Source: Tigriopus japonicus
Taxonomy: Eukaryota > Arthropoda > Copepoda > Harpacticoida > Harpacticidae
Direction: 5' to 3'
Length of the DNA: 64,000 nucleotides
Assembly (NCBI GenBank): GCA_010645155.1
Contig: CM021323.1
Span: 4,244,781 to 4,308,780, forward strand
The position numbers were made by a program, and so were the translations under genes. Below, in pieces: positions 1 to 14,600 of this stretch (positions are counted from its first letter, which is position 1; every line of letters starts with the position of its first letter). The notes under the pieces are model-generated. The model was not told where the DNA came from. It did no database searches and saw only the letters and a list, made by a program, of their open reading frames with translations.

Positions 1-1270
1 CCGTCTTCTCACTCATACGTACATATATGATCCACAACAACCACTCCATCCAGTCAACTCGACCAAAGATGGACCCCGTTACTTGGAAGGTCCATTTGAG
101 CACTGAGAAAAATCGTCTCCGTCAATCAAAACTGACTCTACTCTTTATCACGTTAAAGAGCTGTTCGTTTTCAATCATGGATTGGTGTGGAACAAACATC
201 CAATTCATTAAGTGATGCGCCAACAACAATGTTGGCTGAGGGTTTACTAGGATGAGTCCTCTGACTTTTTTCTCCCCCCTTCGACCTCGCCATGAGCCTT
301 CGTAAAGGCGAAGGAGAGTGAATCATTTTTCAAAAAAAAGGTCTCTGGTGGATGCGAGGGATCATATCTCAAGATCTCGCAAGATCCCCACTCATGTGAG
401 CGTGTGTCTATGGAGTTGCTTTCGACACACACATACACTCTTCAGACAGCTTCCACTGACTCTCGTTCCTTATCCGATGATGGTTCCAAGGAAAAATGGG
501 ATCCACAACCAACAAATTTCTTTGATAAATTTCATCATCACAGCCCTGAAAGCTCAAAATACAGAGGCATGACAAGCCAAAGTGAAAATTGTACTTCCAA
601 ACCCGAGAGCCTTTTTTCTTTGGAGAAGCATCCGTTTGCTTTTAAGGCATCAGTTTCTTGATATTTGGCCAGCTCAAATACCAGCTGATGAGGGCACGAA
701 GAATCTGAGATTAATCAGAGAAAAAAGCTAAGAAAAAGAAAGCTCTCCTAGTTGTTTTCTCCACATGCGACGTAAGAAGGTTCTTCATCTAAAACAAAGT
801 ATGGCACACATGGTCCAATGATTGAGGGATATTCGTAATATTCGAACCCGCATATTCACGATTAGTGGGTGGGAAACTTGCAGGGATAATGAGGCAGAAG
901 TTTCATGAAGGAAACCATTTCCGTTCACGGAATAACGTTTCCCACGCCATGACCAAAGCGTCAGATTTATCTCGGTGGGTAGAGGGATCAAGGTGTTTGG
1001 AAAGATTCGAGGGAACATCAAGAATGGGTTTGGTCTTAAATCGTATCTTCAGGGTTCAGATTATCGTTCAAAAGCTGAAATATCAGTCCATTACTAAACT
1101 AAACAAATCGTGCCAAAACCTTTCACACGAAACAAATACGTTTTTGGTTAACTTTCGATTCAGAAATGACAAAAAATTACATCTTGTTGATCGGATAGAA
1201 TACTAAAGAAAAAAGTTCAACGCTAATTAAGGGTCATGACATGGGATGTACGTACTACGTACAGGCTGCG
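1..1270. other. Non-coding left flank
   Basis: No reading frame here has convincing coding character, and no paired splice sites or RNA gene could be recognised. The frame at 865-1206 (+) is open for 113 codons but has no recognisable domain. A short run of TACGTAC-type palindromes at 1247-1262 abuts the inverted-repeat element that follows. Confidence 0.4.
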
Positions 1271-1880
1271 CAGGGGAATTTTTCCGACTATCTTTGAATT
1301 TCCCGCCAAAACAAATACCGTGTGATGAATCAAAAAACAGCATTTTGAAGCTTTGTGTTTCTTCTATTCATGTTCTTTTGCATACTTTTTCGTAAATACG
1401 ATCATGTCCGAGCAAGAAACAAAAAGGGTCCGCAACTCGGATTTGCTCTGCGCCGGAAAAGAACTCATGAAGACTTGGGAAATTGTCAGGTTTATTTGTT
1501 TTATTAAACGCAAAATCAGAGGAACCAAAAACTTAAAGCATAGAAAAAGGGCAATGATCAGATAGTTCAATTTTCACCATTGCAAGTCTTCATTTGGGGT
1601 CCTCGGCTTCCATTTCTTGGTCGAGTTATTTTTGAATGGGATGTGACTATCGAAACCAATCGATTTCCCCCGTCTTAATTCATACTGTTCCGGCGCAGAC
1701 CAAATCTGAGTTGATGCGCTTTTTTATTTTCAGCTTCGACATGATTATTTTTACGAAAAAGTTAGTAAAAAAACAGAAATAGAAGATAAAACAAAGCTTC
1801 AAAATGGTGCTTTTAGATTCATCAACCCTTGTTTGGTTTGACAGGAAATTTAAAGATAGTCGGGTTGAAAAATTCCCCTG
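1271..1880. mobile_element. Inverted-repeat (MITE-like) element
   Basis: The left arm (1271-1458) and right arm (1688-1880) are diverged reverse complements of each other. Both ends read CAGGGGAATTTTT inward. The arms also share the segments GACTATCTTT, CATTTTGAAGCTTTG, ACTTTTTCGTAAA and TCTGCGCCGGAA in the same order. A unique spacer of about 230 bp separates them. The short mirrored open frames on the two arms (each containing an IIMS/TIMS then CAG-type peptide) arise from this symmetry and are not genes. No transposase is encoded. No clear target duplication is visible, so the exact ends and the superfamily are uncertain. Confidence 0.65.
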
Positions 1881-4800
1881 TATATTTAGGGTTTTTTGCA
1901 CAAAAAGAGGTTTGTGTCCCATTTTGTTTATTTGCAGATTATAAATACCGCTGCGATTGATGAAATCACTTGAAATAAAGACATGAGATTCAAAGCTTGT
2001 CAGGCCTTCAGGCCCAAAGTCTTGTCAGGCCTTACTTGTAACCTGATATTCGGGGCTTTGGTTAAATTTTCATTTCACTTGCTATTTTTCATTTCTATTT
2101 GTCATTTTCGACAAAATAGACTCACGAGACGTAATTTTCCCAAAAAAATTAACGTGACTAAAAAAACTTGCCCTAATAAAACTAGCCCAAAAAGTTTTTA
2201 GCTTCAAACAACGAGGTGAAAAAATGTGTCGAAAAAAGAGACCAAAAAATTTAGATAAAAAATTCCACTTTTTTTTGAGTTTATTTGCCCCTTTTTGTAC
2301 CATGCACCGACTTTCATTTGGGAGTTTTGAGGCATAAAAGGTTTAATTTTTTTGCCAGAAATCTGCACCCCTGACAGTGACGCCATTTTTTTACTGAAAT
2401 TTGTGATCAATGTTAACAATCGAAATGTTGATTTAGTTCCTATTCAGAGTAAAATGAACAAAGAGAAAAATTCTAATTTAGATAAGTTGTCTGAACTTTT
2501 GCCAAAGGGATGACATGAGTACGAGGATGATATTTAAATGGAGTCAAGTGAGAGAGAGAAAATGTCTTCTGACTTGAGGCTAGAGCAAGCAAATAAGTAA
2601 AATACTGAATTGTTTACTGCATTTCACTATAGTTATTCATGTCATAACATAACATGGAGAGCAAGTCTCATGGAGACTGAGCTGAAATCTAACTGATTCT
2701 TATATCGTGCCTCGAGGGATGGAAATCTAATCTAAAAAAGTATTGGAAAACAGATTCGACATCCATTTCAACTTTTGCCTCGCTAAGACTTTCTTCTTGA
2801 AACTAATCTTCGCAATAATGGCAATACTGATTGAAAGTGCCGTCACCACGAACCAAGCTAACAAGCTAAACTTGTAACTGCATGTAACTTTTTGTCATCT
2901 TAAATCATCATTGCTGCCAGATCCTCAATTTCTCAATTGGAATTAAAGAACCGGAAAGCACCTTAGTTAGCAATTCAAACGATTATTATGAAAGCTTATT
3001 GTACACGCAAGCTTATAAATTTGGTCTTTATCTTCATAGCGAAGAACTCATTCTTTTTGTCGTGGAATGTTTTGTACAACTAATCTTAATCCTAAGCTTC
3101 ACGACTTCACCTTCAAAATACAGTTCCATGTGGGTACGACCGCCAGATATAGTTTAGCATGTAATGTTGGTTTTATTCTTCATTATATCCAAGCCGTCTT
3201 AAATCTTGGCATAATAAATACCTCTGAGTTATGCTTTGCCAACAAAGGCCAAGTTCGTGGCCTAAATCTTCCGTAAACTCTCGTTAGCGTCAAGAAATGC
3301 CTACTGGAGGTTACTGATATCAAGGATGTGTGCACTTTTATTGCCAGCGGGTCAAGAGGGAACAAATGCACTTTCCATCCACAAATGTAAAGCCAACAAA
3401 TCTCAAGCTTGTTCAACTTGAACAAATGACCTTTTTAAGAGATTACGTCTTCGAAGGCCGTCTCCATGTTCGCTTCCAATCTTGAGCAAGTTCAATCCGG
3501 TTTAGAGCGAGCGAGCGAGATGAAGAAAAATTAACATGAAATGATAATTTGTTTTCATGCTCGGCGTTGTTCCTGTCTTATATCATTATTAAGGTGTACA
3601 CACCATTTAGAATAAGCCTTGTATGGGGACATAAAAATTACAACAGACCTTTCTTTGGTCTTCTTCCCTTTCCCTGAAATTAAAATTCTGGCTGGCACAT
3701 GACACTAAAATGTGGACATCGGCAAGTCCCCAACGGAACCACAAGTTCCAAAGGGTAATGCAGGTGTGATTATTGAACCCAAAGTGGTCCACGAGGACGC
3801 ATTGACACATGGAACTTTACAACCTTAGGGCAACCTCCTGAACAACGTCAAACCTTGGCCAAAGAATTGGAACACACAGATACTCATAATGCCCAACATA
3901 CATCTTCAAACTGATCCTTTTAACATATGCCATCATTAGGTGAATCATTTTCTTAAAGTAAAAGTTTGGTGGATTTGGGTTTGACTTCACTCATTTCCAC
4001 ATCATGTGTTTACATCTATGGCATTTACCCAAGTGTTCTACTGTCAAGAGGTAAGACCACAACAGATGTGGTGCCATTGAGCGACCTTGACCATTTTCGT
4101 CGGAAGTCAATAGAGCTTTTTCCAAGGCGAGTGCCAACATTATTTGGATTTTTGTGAACAAGGGATCGCCATCTTGTTAAATTTTAATCTAGAAGACACC
4201 GTACGTATATAACAAACGAAGCCAGCTTTCAAAAGGGGAAAATACATCCAGTTCCCACACAAAATCCAGTTTCCGCGGAGTCTCACCATCCTAAAACAGC
4301 GAATCCAATTGTTCAGGTTTGTGCTGTTTTCGTTAGACTCGCTTTTCTTTTTTAGACCCCACAAATACGATTCCAAAAGAAGCCTGGCTACTTTTTGCCA
4401 CAACCAAAATTTTTCTCTAGGATTACTTCAAGGGTAGCAATAATAATGTTCCCTGGAGGTTGTTCCATCTCTTTGGCTTTCACCCACGAATCTCCCTCAA
4501 AAACTCCAGCTGAGCGAGATGATGATAATGTTGATGATGCTCTTCATTTTCCCTGGCTACTCTTTATCTCTATTTCTCGCTCTCAGACCCCAACTTGCAC
4601 TTTCAACAAATGAGACTTTGGCCTCATGTGAGCAATGTCCAAAAACGTGGAAAACGGAACCTGTTGCTGCCAGAAATGGAACGAACCCCTTCACTTTAAA
4701 CCCTCTCCATCATCCACGAGGATTAGAAAGCCTCTACCTACGAACAACTACCCGGAAACTACATTCTACGTATTGGCCAAGTCCCTCGCAAAAGTCAATT

Positions 4801-5090
4801 CTGCCACGTCTTTTCATGAATATTAAGAAAAGAAGAATTCTATGCAAGAATAGGAAGCCATTCAAAATCTCCGATTGATCCCCTCTTTTATGCTTGGCAT
4901 GCTTCTTTCGTTCCGTCTTCTTCGAAATCCCGTCAAACCTCAGAAAAAATGGCTCGAAAATTTGGGAGGCGATGAAGCCGTGTTCCAAGGTTCCGCCACT
5001 CAAAGCTGGCGAGTAAGTAGTGGTTCCACGTGGGAAAGAGAAGACCACCGTGAAGGACCAAGAAAGGCCGAACTTTGGAGGTTCGGAGAC

Positions 5091-5159
5091 CAGAGAGAGA
5101 GAGAGATACTTGGAACAAGAGGAGAAGACGAGAAAGGAGAGAGAAAGAGAGAGAGAGAA
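5091..5159. repeat. Purine-rich GA tract
   Basis: Interrupted (GA)n, roughly 70 bp almost free of pyrimidines on the + strand. Such tracts can bind GAGA-type factors or form triplex DNA in arthropods. Nothing nearby shows that this one acts as a promoter. Confidence 0.75.
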
Positions 5160-7438
5160 CAGAAGCGGAGACGACTTGCAAACAGGAAAACTTGGAAATG
5201 GAATAGACGAGTGGTGAATCTTCCTCGGTGTACACGGAATATCGTAGTAGTCTTAGGGGAGTAAAAATGCCGTTGGGCAATACTACTTGAACTTTCTAAA
5301 CCGCTTCAAAGTTTGGGTGAAAGTGTTAAAGATACAACGCCAAGGGGGAGGTGTGTTACTCTAGAAGCAAGCCTGGTTGCAATTTGCTTGGACTGGAACC
5401 AACTAACGAGGAAATCTTAAGGTAAGACCAACGAGTTCCCGAGAAGATCATTTAAGGGGAACATTGCCTCATTTACTCCGACATCTTGATGAGAGTGAAT
5501 CCGGGTCTTGACATCTCAATTAGAGATCGAGGCCATGGAAGCGAGACAAAACGACAAGCGAACGAATTCTTGGATCAATTAATTATGGACCAAGAAACAA
5601 TTTCACCCTTGCTTTGATTTGAACTGTTCTTGAAGGACTGACGAAAACACAGCTTAAAATTACGGACCTCACTTTAAGGTCATTTGAAACTATATTTCAA
5701 AGGACTCAATCTGGGAGATCATCATCACTTGTTTGGTCAAATAAGAAATCTAGCTAGCTAGGCAAACAACATCCCTAACTTTTTCCGCCCGTCAAACGGC
5801 CAAAACGGTGGATTGGAAAATTTAAAAAAATATAGGAAACTTACAAAACAGCTCAAAAGCTTGTTAAATCGCTCTGTCCAAACCCGTCTAACAAAAGACC
5901 CCTTGCCTTATCAAATGCTGAATGTTTGCTCGAGGCTCTCTTACAAAAACTATACAATGGTGTATTTTGCCGCCAATGACGTGTTCCACTTTTCTGCAAG
6001 ATTAGATGTCCGTGAATCCTCGAAAGGTGCTGTTCCTGAAAGTGTATGTATGTGTTTTGCAGATTTTTAAATGGCATCATAAAAAACTTCAATCATTCTA
6101 TTCGAAATTTGGAATGTATGTAACAGTTGGCTTAAAGTAACATGGAAGCGTTCTCAGTCAAAGAGTCGGGATATTTCGACATAAACTGAACGTAAGTTCA
6201 ATCGGGAGAAATGCATTTACCAATAAAGTTGAGCTTGGCATATACGTATTTTGATCTTTCGGCATGCCATTGGAAAAGGAATTTCATCAAAAGAACCTGA
6301 ATCTTCTTCATCAATTGAGGCCAGCACACGCCAAATTTCCTCTCTGGCAATCTAAGGCTGCTATCGATCCCGAAGGGCCAAAAAGAGAGCCCCTTTTTCA
6401 AAGTCCTACTAGCTCCTCTTCACCACGATTCGTCCATTGGGGACTTGAAAAGTTCAAAGCCATCCCTGTGTCTTCGACACGACTCAGGTGTTTGATATAT
6501 TCTCCATTCTTTTGAGACTTTTCCAGCCCTTGGCACTGAAATGGCTCGAGGCCCTTGAGTTATTATTGGCATTTCACGGTGAATTCGAAAGGTTCTTTCA
6601 CTCACGAGTCGCGGTTTTTTGTGGCCTCAAAACGCCTGGGAAATGCTTTCTATTGTACAATGTCAATGCCACTTCTAAAAAGAGTTATGAAGAGTTCTGA
6701 CATTGATTCTGATTGAGAAGATAAATGTTGCCAAAGGCTTTCCGTCATTACGACCGTTAAAAGAAAAATCTCTGATTGTTCCATTCAGGGACACTTTGGA
6801 GAATCGGGAATTGAGCCAATTTTGATTTCCGACTCTACAGAAAATGGGATCACGTAATCCAGCTCTTCATAGAATGCCCTCTTGGACGTACATTGAAAAG
6901 TGTGTTCGGATTAGAATTCCAAGAAAGAACCTCATTGTTAAGCAATATCCTCCCCTTGATCGGAAAAGATTGTTTACAACCAAAGAGGAATTGAAGGACG
7001 TGCAAATAGTAATTTGAATAAGATCTGAACAATGCTTGGGAGAGTACCATATACCCTTGTATGTGAAAGTGAATGAATGGTATAGTACGGAGTAGATGAC
7101 TCGTCAAAAACCAGAGATCAAATTGCAGACAAGACGCATCGTTTGCTCAGGAGTGTGTAAACAAATGTTTCCAAGCAGCGAATTTGGGTTTGTTCATTTA
7201 TCAGGGCCCTCCAATAACGACGACGACAACAACGAACTCTCTCAACTTTCTCATAACTTGGTTTGGCGAACACAAGGCTGACTCTTATCTGCTCAATGGA
7301 AGAAGCTAGAATGAGCCTCATCTAGTCGTCGTAGAAATAATTTATTATGGAACAGGCCCCCCTTCTTTGTGAGGAAAATATAATATCAGGGCCTTAGCCT
7401 CGACCTTATCTCTCATGTGTGAGACTAGCTAGTTAGAA

Positions 7439-7464
7439 GGTTGGTTGGTTGGTTGGTTGGTTGG
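7439..7464. repeat. TTGG microsatellite
   Basis: Perfect tetranucleotide array of about six TTGG units. A shorter array of the same unit occurs at 54290-54305. Confidence 0.85.
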
Positions 7465-10400
7465 CTGTGACTTTGGTAGGCTAATGGAATAGTTCCTCTT
7501 TTTTGGACGTCGAGGAGAACAAAAAATGACGAGATTACATTCGTTTCAGGTTAAAAGGGGTAGAAATTCGATTTAACCTCGGTCAGAAGCAGAGTTTAAT
7601 GTGCACGGAGTTTCTCAGACAAGGTTTGATGGTGAGAGAAAATCATTAGAGTTGAGTGAGGTATTCGGAAGTATAGAGGGAGTATAGGAAGAAAAAGAAC
7701 AAACGATCCTCCGCAGATCTAGTCTAAGTACATTGATTGCTTTGTAGCATTTCTCAAAAGGTTGCAGTGTAATTGAACTCAATAAAATATTCGGATTTTA
7801 CTCAAATGTAGTTAGACTATTGATCCCCCAATCTACATTAGAAAAGCAGCAGTTGTGCTTTCAAGTATACTCCATGCACATTAAAATGACTTAATTAAGA
7901 TGTATTCGAGCCATTTGAATTAGCCTAGCTATCATCTGAACTAAAACTCGGCTTATGAGTTTTAGAATTAGAGTATTCTTGAAGATAGTAGTAGACTTGT
8001 ACACTTCCTGATGCCCTTAACAACTCACCTACAGAACGCATTAACATCATGGAGCCTCAGCACACTAGTTGTGTTTGTTGTAATTGCAAACGCAAAATAA
8101 GTGGATGGTTATTTTTAGCCTAGACATTTTCCAGTAACTTACCAAATATCTTATAATTTCGAGCCAGGAACCAACAAACAAATACAAACCCAACAAATGT
8201 TCGAAAACGAGAGGTGAGGAAGTATTCTGAGGCAACCAATATAAACCAGAAAGCTCTCGCTTTATCCACTTTCGTCATCTCGCAACTGAATTGCTTTTAT
8301 ATAGGTTGCCATTCGCTTCTCTCGCCGCATGCGCTTCATTCCCGCGGGATGTTTCCATGCACACGAAGTGCGGATCTTTTTCCCGAAAAAAGTGAACCAA
8401 GTTGTAAAGAAAACAGTCTCAATTTATGACAGACCCAAACCAAAAGTGCAGTGGCCACCTTTCTCAATTCCTTAGCCACTGGAAATAGGGGTTATGTCTA
8501 GCTTGTTACCTGTGCTTTGCCCCAAATCTTGTACCAATCCGGAGGGTCCTTTTTTAGGGGGTTGAGCAAATCCATAAATTTTGCGATTGTCCCTTTTCGG
8601 CCTCGCCTTCTTTCTTGGAACTTCTTTTGCGTTAGTTCAATAGCGTCACAATACCCCAAAAGGATTCTCAGATGCCTGGAACACTAGGGATTACTTTGAC
8701 TATGATTTCCTTGGGGTTCATTATTTGAACAGTGAGAAACTTTGTAGGTCAAAGGAAGTACAGTGTTAGCAAAGGGTAAATAGCACCAAACGTACCACAG
8801 TTTCAGTTTTTGCACGTGGTCTAGATCACAAGATCAGGGTGCCCAATTTTAGATTTTTCTTTTCTTTCAAGTGAAATCGATTATTAGCTTTTGTTCAATG
8901 GAAACTGGTTCGTCGTTGGCTGCTATTAATTGTCAGTGCATCTTCTTTCTAAGCCTCAGATCCACAAGCTCAAGCCAGTAAGAAGAGCCGATAAATCCGG
9001 AAGGATTACGTAGAACTTTTTGGGGTTACTTTATCCCGACGAAGTACTCGTATCCTCTCTTCCTTGCCCCCATCCTTTCATTGGCCTTCATTTGGGACAC
9101 TTCCTAATGACGTCATAGGCTTTGACAGGATTGTATCCAGTATATTGAAGGATAATTCGTGCACAGCAAGCTCGCAATTTATCGTTGTTTGTGCAAAGTT
9201 TTGGCAGAATTCGTATCGTAATTCGCAGACACCCTGTTTTCTGCCATGTAAAGACAAATCTCTTTGGGCAAAGTTAGATTAGGAAACACATTTGGGTCTT
9301 GTAAACATGTCACTTCAAAGTGTCTTCAACCATATGTTAGAGGTTCCAGTTGCCGTCATGACTTCTAATACTGAACCATTTCCTGTGCTTTTGTAACCTT
9401 CATACCGGATTCAAGAGCCAAGCGAGGATCCATGACGCATGCTCCAAACCATTAAGGGGTCCTTCCCACGCATAGTTGATCAAGGCTTTTTAGATAGTTT
9501 TTGGACATTAGTTTCTGATTGTAGTTTCAAAGAAGAGACAATTTTCAGGACATTTTCAGTCTTCTAATAGTCAACTAGTATTGATTTTGTTTGAATGAAT
9601 ATCTAATGATCATCAAACAAAACAGGATCTCAAGACCGAATGAAACCATATTGAATAAAAAACTTCATTGAAGATGCAAATAATTTGTAAAAGCAAATAA
9701 AACTTCATTGGGCGAAAATCAACCTGTTTATTATTTAGAAAAGTTAAAAATCACTGTCTCCAAGAACGAACAAATAAAATAGGTTCTGGGAATTTTTTTT
9801 CCACGTTAAATTTAAACATTTTATTATTGCCACGTGCAAATGAACCATATTTTATGACGGGATCATGTTTCATTGAAGAGTTCGTTACTTTCTTTTCAAA
9901 CCCAAAATTAACAGTCAATTTTGGCACTTTTTCTGCCACATAAGCGACAAAATCTTGTATTTGGACTCGTGTTTTTCGTTTGAATCTTAGACGTTGAATG
10001 TGAAAATTTTGTAGGACATGCTAGATTATACCGAAAAACTTAGAAGGTGGGATGTTAATGTCGAATGTGTGTGAACACGAAATTTAGAGGTTAAAGTAAA
10101 ATCAAAATAATCACGCTCAAGTTAAGTCTTAACATGTAAGGCGGGTTTTAAATGTAATCAGGGTTTTTAGAGTGTGATTATAACTCATTCTGCAAAAGTG
10201 CTGAATGATGACATTCTGAAATGGATCGTCTTCGTAAAATGAAATGAAGAAATGAATCCTTCGAAAATTTGTCTAGCTTTAGCCAATGGGCATGCTCAAG
10301 GCTCCTGTTGTTGGCATCCTTGATTAAAAACGACCTCTACCTCAATCGAGTAGATTTCGAACTTGAGAAAAATGTAAAAACAAGCCTTTTCCAATTTTCT

Positions 10401-11677
10401 CTGTAATGAATCGTCTCAATCGTAGTCAGTGTGCTGCACTCAGCAACTTTAGATGGCTAAAGCTCATTCCAATGAATCATCTTTCCGGGACATGAGCAAG
10501 ATTAAATCCAAAGAGAACAAATATGCTCCGAAGTAATGAGAAATCAGGCTCTAAAATAAAGGGAAGTTTGACCTTGCTACATCATTCCTAGCAAAAAGCT
10601 TTGGTTGTTTTTCTGGGCTAATTGATCATACCACGAAATAATGACCAATCCCCAATAACAGCGTTCGAGCTATTGATCCAAAGAAAGGAACCCTAACAAA
10701 CCACACATTCGCACCCTTCAACCCTCTTGATGGGTCCTTTCTATTTACTTTCAAAAGCCATTCACAAATACCATATCGTTTCAGTATCTCTAGATGAGGT
10801 GGCTCAAGTCAAATTGGGATCGAAAGAAGGATGAAGAGCAAAATCTCTCCTAAGACTCTAAAGTCTCGAGCTAATGAGGTTTCCAGGGTTCTCCAAGCAG
10901 TCCAGAAAAGCGAGTCACGAATCTACTACGTACTACATGTAGTAGGTTGCTTCTTCCCTATGCCATTGATCAGTCTAAGAAGACTCGTGTGACCAAGTTC
11001 CAATTGACCACTGAACCGGCCGTCTTGGCCTTCGTTAGTCTCAAATTGAGGATCAGGTCGAGGCCATCGGGTTTAACATACCACTTTTGCTCCGTTCCAA
11101 AGTACGTCCAGCATCTTGTGCCAGTTTCAGCCAATCAAATCTCGTCTGACGGCCTTTGTCTGCTGGCCTTGTTGTTCCATGATCCAGGCCAAAAGTTTTA
11201 GGGATCCATAATGGCTCATAGATGAGCCTCATCTCGATCGAAGGTCAGAAATAGCACACATCCCAGAAAGAGAACCAACCATTTCCCCAATTTACGAGCC
11301 GAGATATGAAACTCCACGAAAGGAACGAGGTGGAAAAAGTAGTTTGTTGGCCAAAAATTTGGCCAACATTGACGTATCCATCCCAAAAAACAACGTGTAT
11401 TGCGATATCTGCGTATGGGAAAACCTTTTTGTGTTTACATTACCCAAGGTTTTTTCTCCCGAACCAAACAATAAAGACCGTCTCGTCATTCATTTCCTAA
11501 TCCAGCCAAGGGCAACTCACCACATGGCAAACAAGCTACAAATATTTGATGTGTGGTATGGATTAGTGGACGTCTTTTTCATCCATGTGTTTCTCTTTCA
11601 TTCTCATTGCAGCCAGCTCTTGAGGCCTTGTCCAATTCTACGAAGCTCATTGGCCTCTAGTTGGTTTCCGGACGAAC

Positions 11678-14600
11678 ATGATTCTGGGACACGGAGCCAA
11701 TACCATGACCCTCGAAGAGGCCAGACTCAAACTCTGTGCCCAAGCCAAGTATGTGAACTCAAGTATAAGGAAAAGATCTTTTTCGAGGATGCTTTATCTT
11801 AGTTACTGTCTGTGATTGTTTTGTTTTGAACTGCGCAACTTTAGGTCCTTTCCTATCATTCAAGTTTGCACTTTCCAAGTTCCTTTTTTGTCATCTCAAG
11901 TCAAGCGAGAACTTCCTCAAATTTCTGGCAATTTACTCACTTCCCCCGTTCTGAAACGCAAGTGGACCTTTTTTTGTTGGAAGGAGAGCATTCGAAAATC
12001 AAGTTGAGCACGGAATAAAGTCATTTTGACAAATTTTGCATGTGTGCTACAGGCAACTATGGCGTTAAGAAAGAACCATCTCTACGTTTCTTGCCTCGTT
12101 TGTTCGTGGCGTCCATGAGAAATTGGTCCGTGTCATGGAAGCACCTAAAATGGAACACAGTGGGACACAAAAGCATTTGTCGTCCTGTCTTGCCTTCCTT
12201 TCATTCGCGCATTCTTGTCGTGGAACAAACTCAAATGGTATGAACACTCCAAGAGATTCTCGTTCTCTCAGACACACTCACATACAAAAACAAGGAACCA
12301 AACTGGAACGTCTTGATAAAACAGACCCCCAAAAAGCGGTCCATTTAGAGCCTTTTATGAGTGGCTTTCTACGAAACCGGATAATGGCGTTTTTCCCGAT
12401 AGATCTCAATCCCCCCAACTCGTATCAATGGGTGCCGAGCGGATAATCAACTACCCATATTGTTACTGATATGATTCGATTTTCCTTTCAGATTAATGGG
12501 CAAGGAGTGCAATCCTTCACTATTGACAGGCGCTCTCCAGCACCATTATCATGGTCATGATGATGTGGCCGCACAACAATCCAAAGACGCCATTATCTAT
12601 GTCACGGTAAATGCACATCTTCATTTCTTGTTGTTCCGATACACAACCAACCATGGTAGTACGTACGTAGATGCATGTCCATAAGTATTCAGCCTTGCGA
12701 GTTGTTGACCAGGGTCGTTCTGGAAACACTCAGGGGAATAAAAGTTATCCCTCTGTTTGTCGTTGGAAACATTGTCAATACTAAGAACCAGCCGTTTCTC
12801 GTCATGGATAGAGACGGACTCAATTAGTACATTAAGCCGTGTAATCCAGTTACGCAAAGTTTGGCCCATTCCAAACGAAGAGAAACACCGACACAACTTA
12901 TGCACCTCTCAGAGCTAACTTGCTTGACAGGGAGCTTTCAAAAGGCGACAAAGGCGTCATTTGTTTGTTCATGAATATGTACCATGAGGTAGACTTAAAG
13001 TCTGGGCTCAAAGACCAAATGCAAACGAATACATTTGTAATATATATAAGAATTCTAAGGCTGGAAAACGTCCAATGTCGACGTGACTTGTGACTGAATG
13101 TTCCACAACATTAACCAACAGCTGGCTTTTTAAGGCAGAAAACAGGCGTAGACACGCTTTGTCTCAGAAAGAGCTTCGACGAGGACCTCGTCAGGATAAG
13201 GTCGTGAAGCGACGAGTTTCACGAGAACGTGAGGAGGCCCTCATCATCTTTGCCTTGGTGTATTCATCTCGCCTTAAGAAATTAACAAGCTGCCAGGGAC
13301 AAGCTTCGTGGTGTCTAATTATGCTCCAAATGAGTTTGAGATGTCTAGGCCTACTCAAGTCTGATGGTCGCAGGAACCTTTGCCTTTGCAAGTACATATG
13401 GACCAAGATAAAAGAAAAGGTGTCCGCTTGTTCCATTCACGTTATGGACCAGGAGATTTTGTATTCATTCCTGCTTCCCGAATGTACCAACCTAGTACAG
13501 ATAGTGGAGCCTTGGAAAAGATGGGGATCAAAACTCACCAAGGCAGTTTTTTGGCAAAGGAACCAACCATTTCGTCTTTTATCTTTACGGTTTCACGGTT
13601 GAACTACTCCTCTTTCCTGAGACTTTCTGGTGGTGAGGCCAAAGCAGACAGACACAAGACAAAACCGGATACGTCGAGGCCAACCCTGACAAAAAGTGGA
13701 ACATCACATCTCGCTCCATGTGATCCACAATCAAGCATTGCATTTGGAACACGAACTTTGCCAGAAGGAATGGCAACGACAGCGAAAAGAAACCTCTTGA
13801 AATCAAGGCCTCTCAATTTTGTATTTAATGAACCGAAAAGTAGGCAGAAGACTTTCAGGAGAAAAAGGAGCTCCTTGGAAGTTTTTGGAACCCTCTAACA
13901 AATGTTTCTTAAATTGGACCACTCAAGTTTGAGACAGATCTCAAAAGGTTTTTCGTTTTTTGATAATCTTTATTTTAAGCTTTTGGACTCTCTCCATGAT
14001 AGTTTATGGAACTTTGGGCATGGAACCTCGTCGCAAATGTTGGAATGCATTCTCCTCTAGAGAGCGATGGAAAACGAGTGCATTAGCCAAGAATAGAATA
14101 TTTCCCGAAAGACAAGCCGATCCCCCAACTTGAATAGATCCCTTGGAAGCCTTTTCCAATACTTAGTGATGAATAAGACAAATGGAAAAGTGTCCAGTTC
14201 CAACATTATGGACACTTCCACATCCAACGAGGTCTGAGGAGGATTTCCCAAAAAGACTACCTCATTACTGATATCAATGAAAGATACACCCTTGGATCCC
14301 TTGAGTGCCTCTTGGGCTTTTCGGAATACGCCAAAACTGTCTAGAATTTGTTGGGTTGGACATGACAGGCCAAGATAATTTGAGAAGAAGTAAAGAACTC
14401 GATTCGAGTGCGAAGTTTTCCAAATTAAAAAAAAATCATACATTTGATTGTCGTCGTCATCAAAAGAACCAAGTAATAATAGGCCCTTCATTGTTTGCGC
14501 AAAGTAAGGAAGCTTTAAAAGTGTGAACTTTGGGTGTGGGAGTCATTCTTGGTTGAAAAATCGTATTTTCACCACAAGTCAATCAATTTCTAGAAACCAA

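Larger units (their letters stand above)
1881..11612. other. Gene-free region upstream of the membrane-protein gene
   Basis: About 9.7 kb without an exon I can support on either strand. Open frames exist, for example 119 codons at 4519-4878 (+) and 129 codons at 4875-5264 (+), but they overlap one another on both strands, are low in complexity or simple-repeat driven, and match no family I know. The stretch holds a purine-rich GA tract near 5.1 kb, a TTGG microsatellite near 7.45 kb and a 14-bp palindrome (TACTACATGTAGTA) at 10931-10944. The promoter and any untranslated first exon of the + strand gene starting at 11.6 kb should lie in its right part, but I could not place them. Confidence 0.4.

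Noticed and set aside
13090..13898. Two overlapping + strand frames of 170 and 172 codons
   Set aside because: They lie in different frames over the same DNA inside an intron, show no domain, and have no splice sites linking them to a gene.
14057..14491. 144-codon - strand frame that reads somewhat protein-like
   Set aside because: No family recognised and no flanking exon or poly(A) context. It sits within an intron of the opposite-strand gene. A transposon relic is possible but unsupported.
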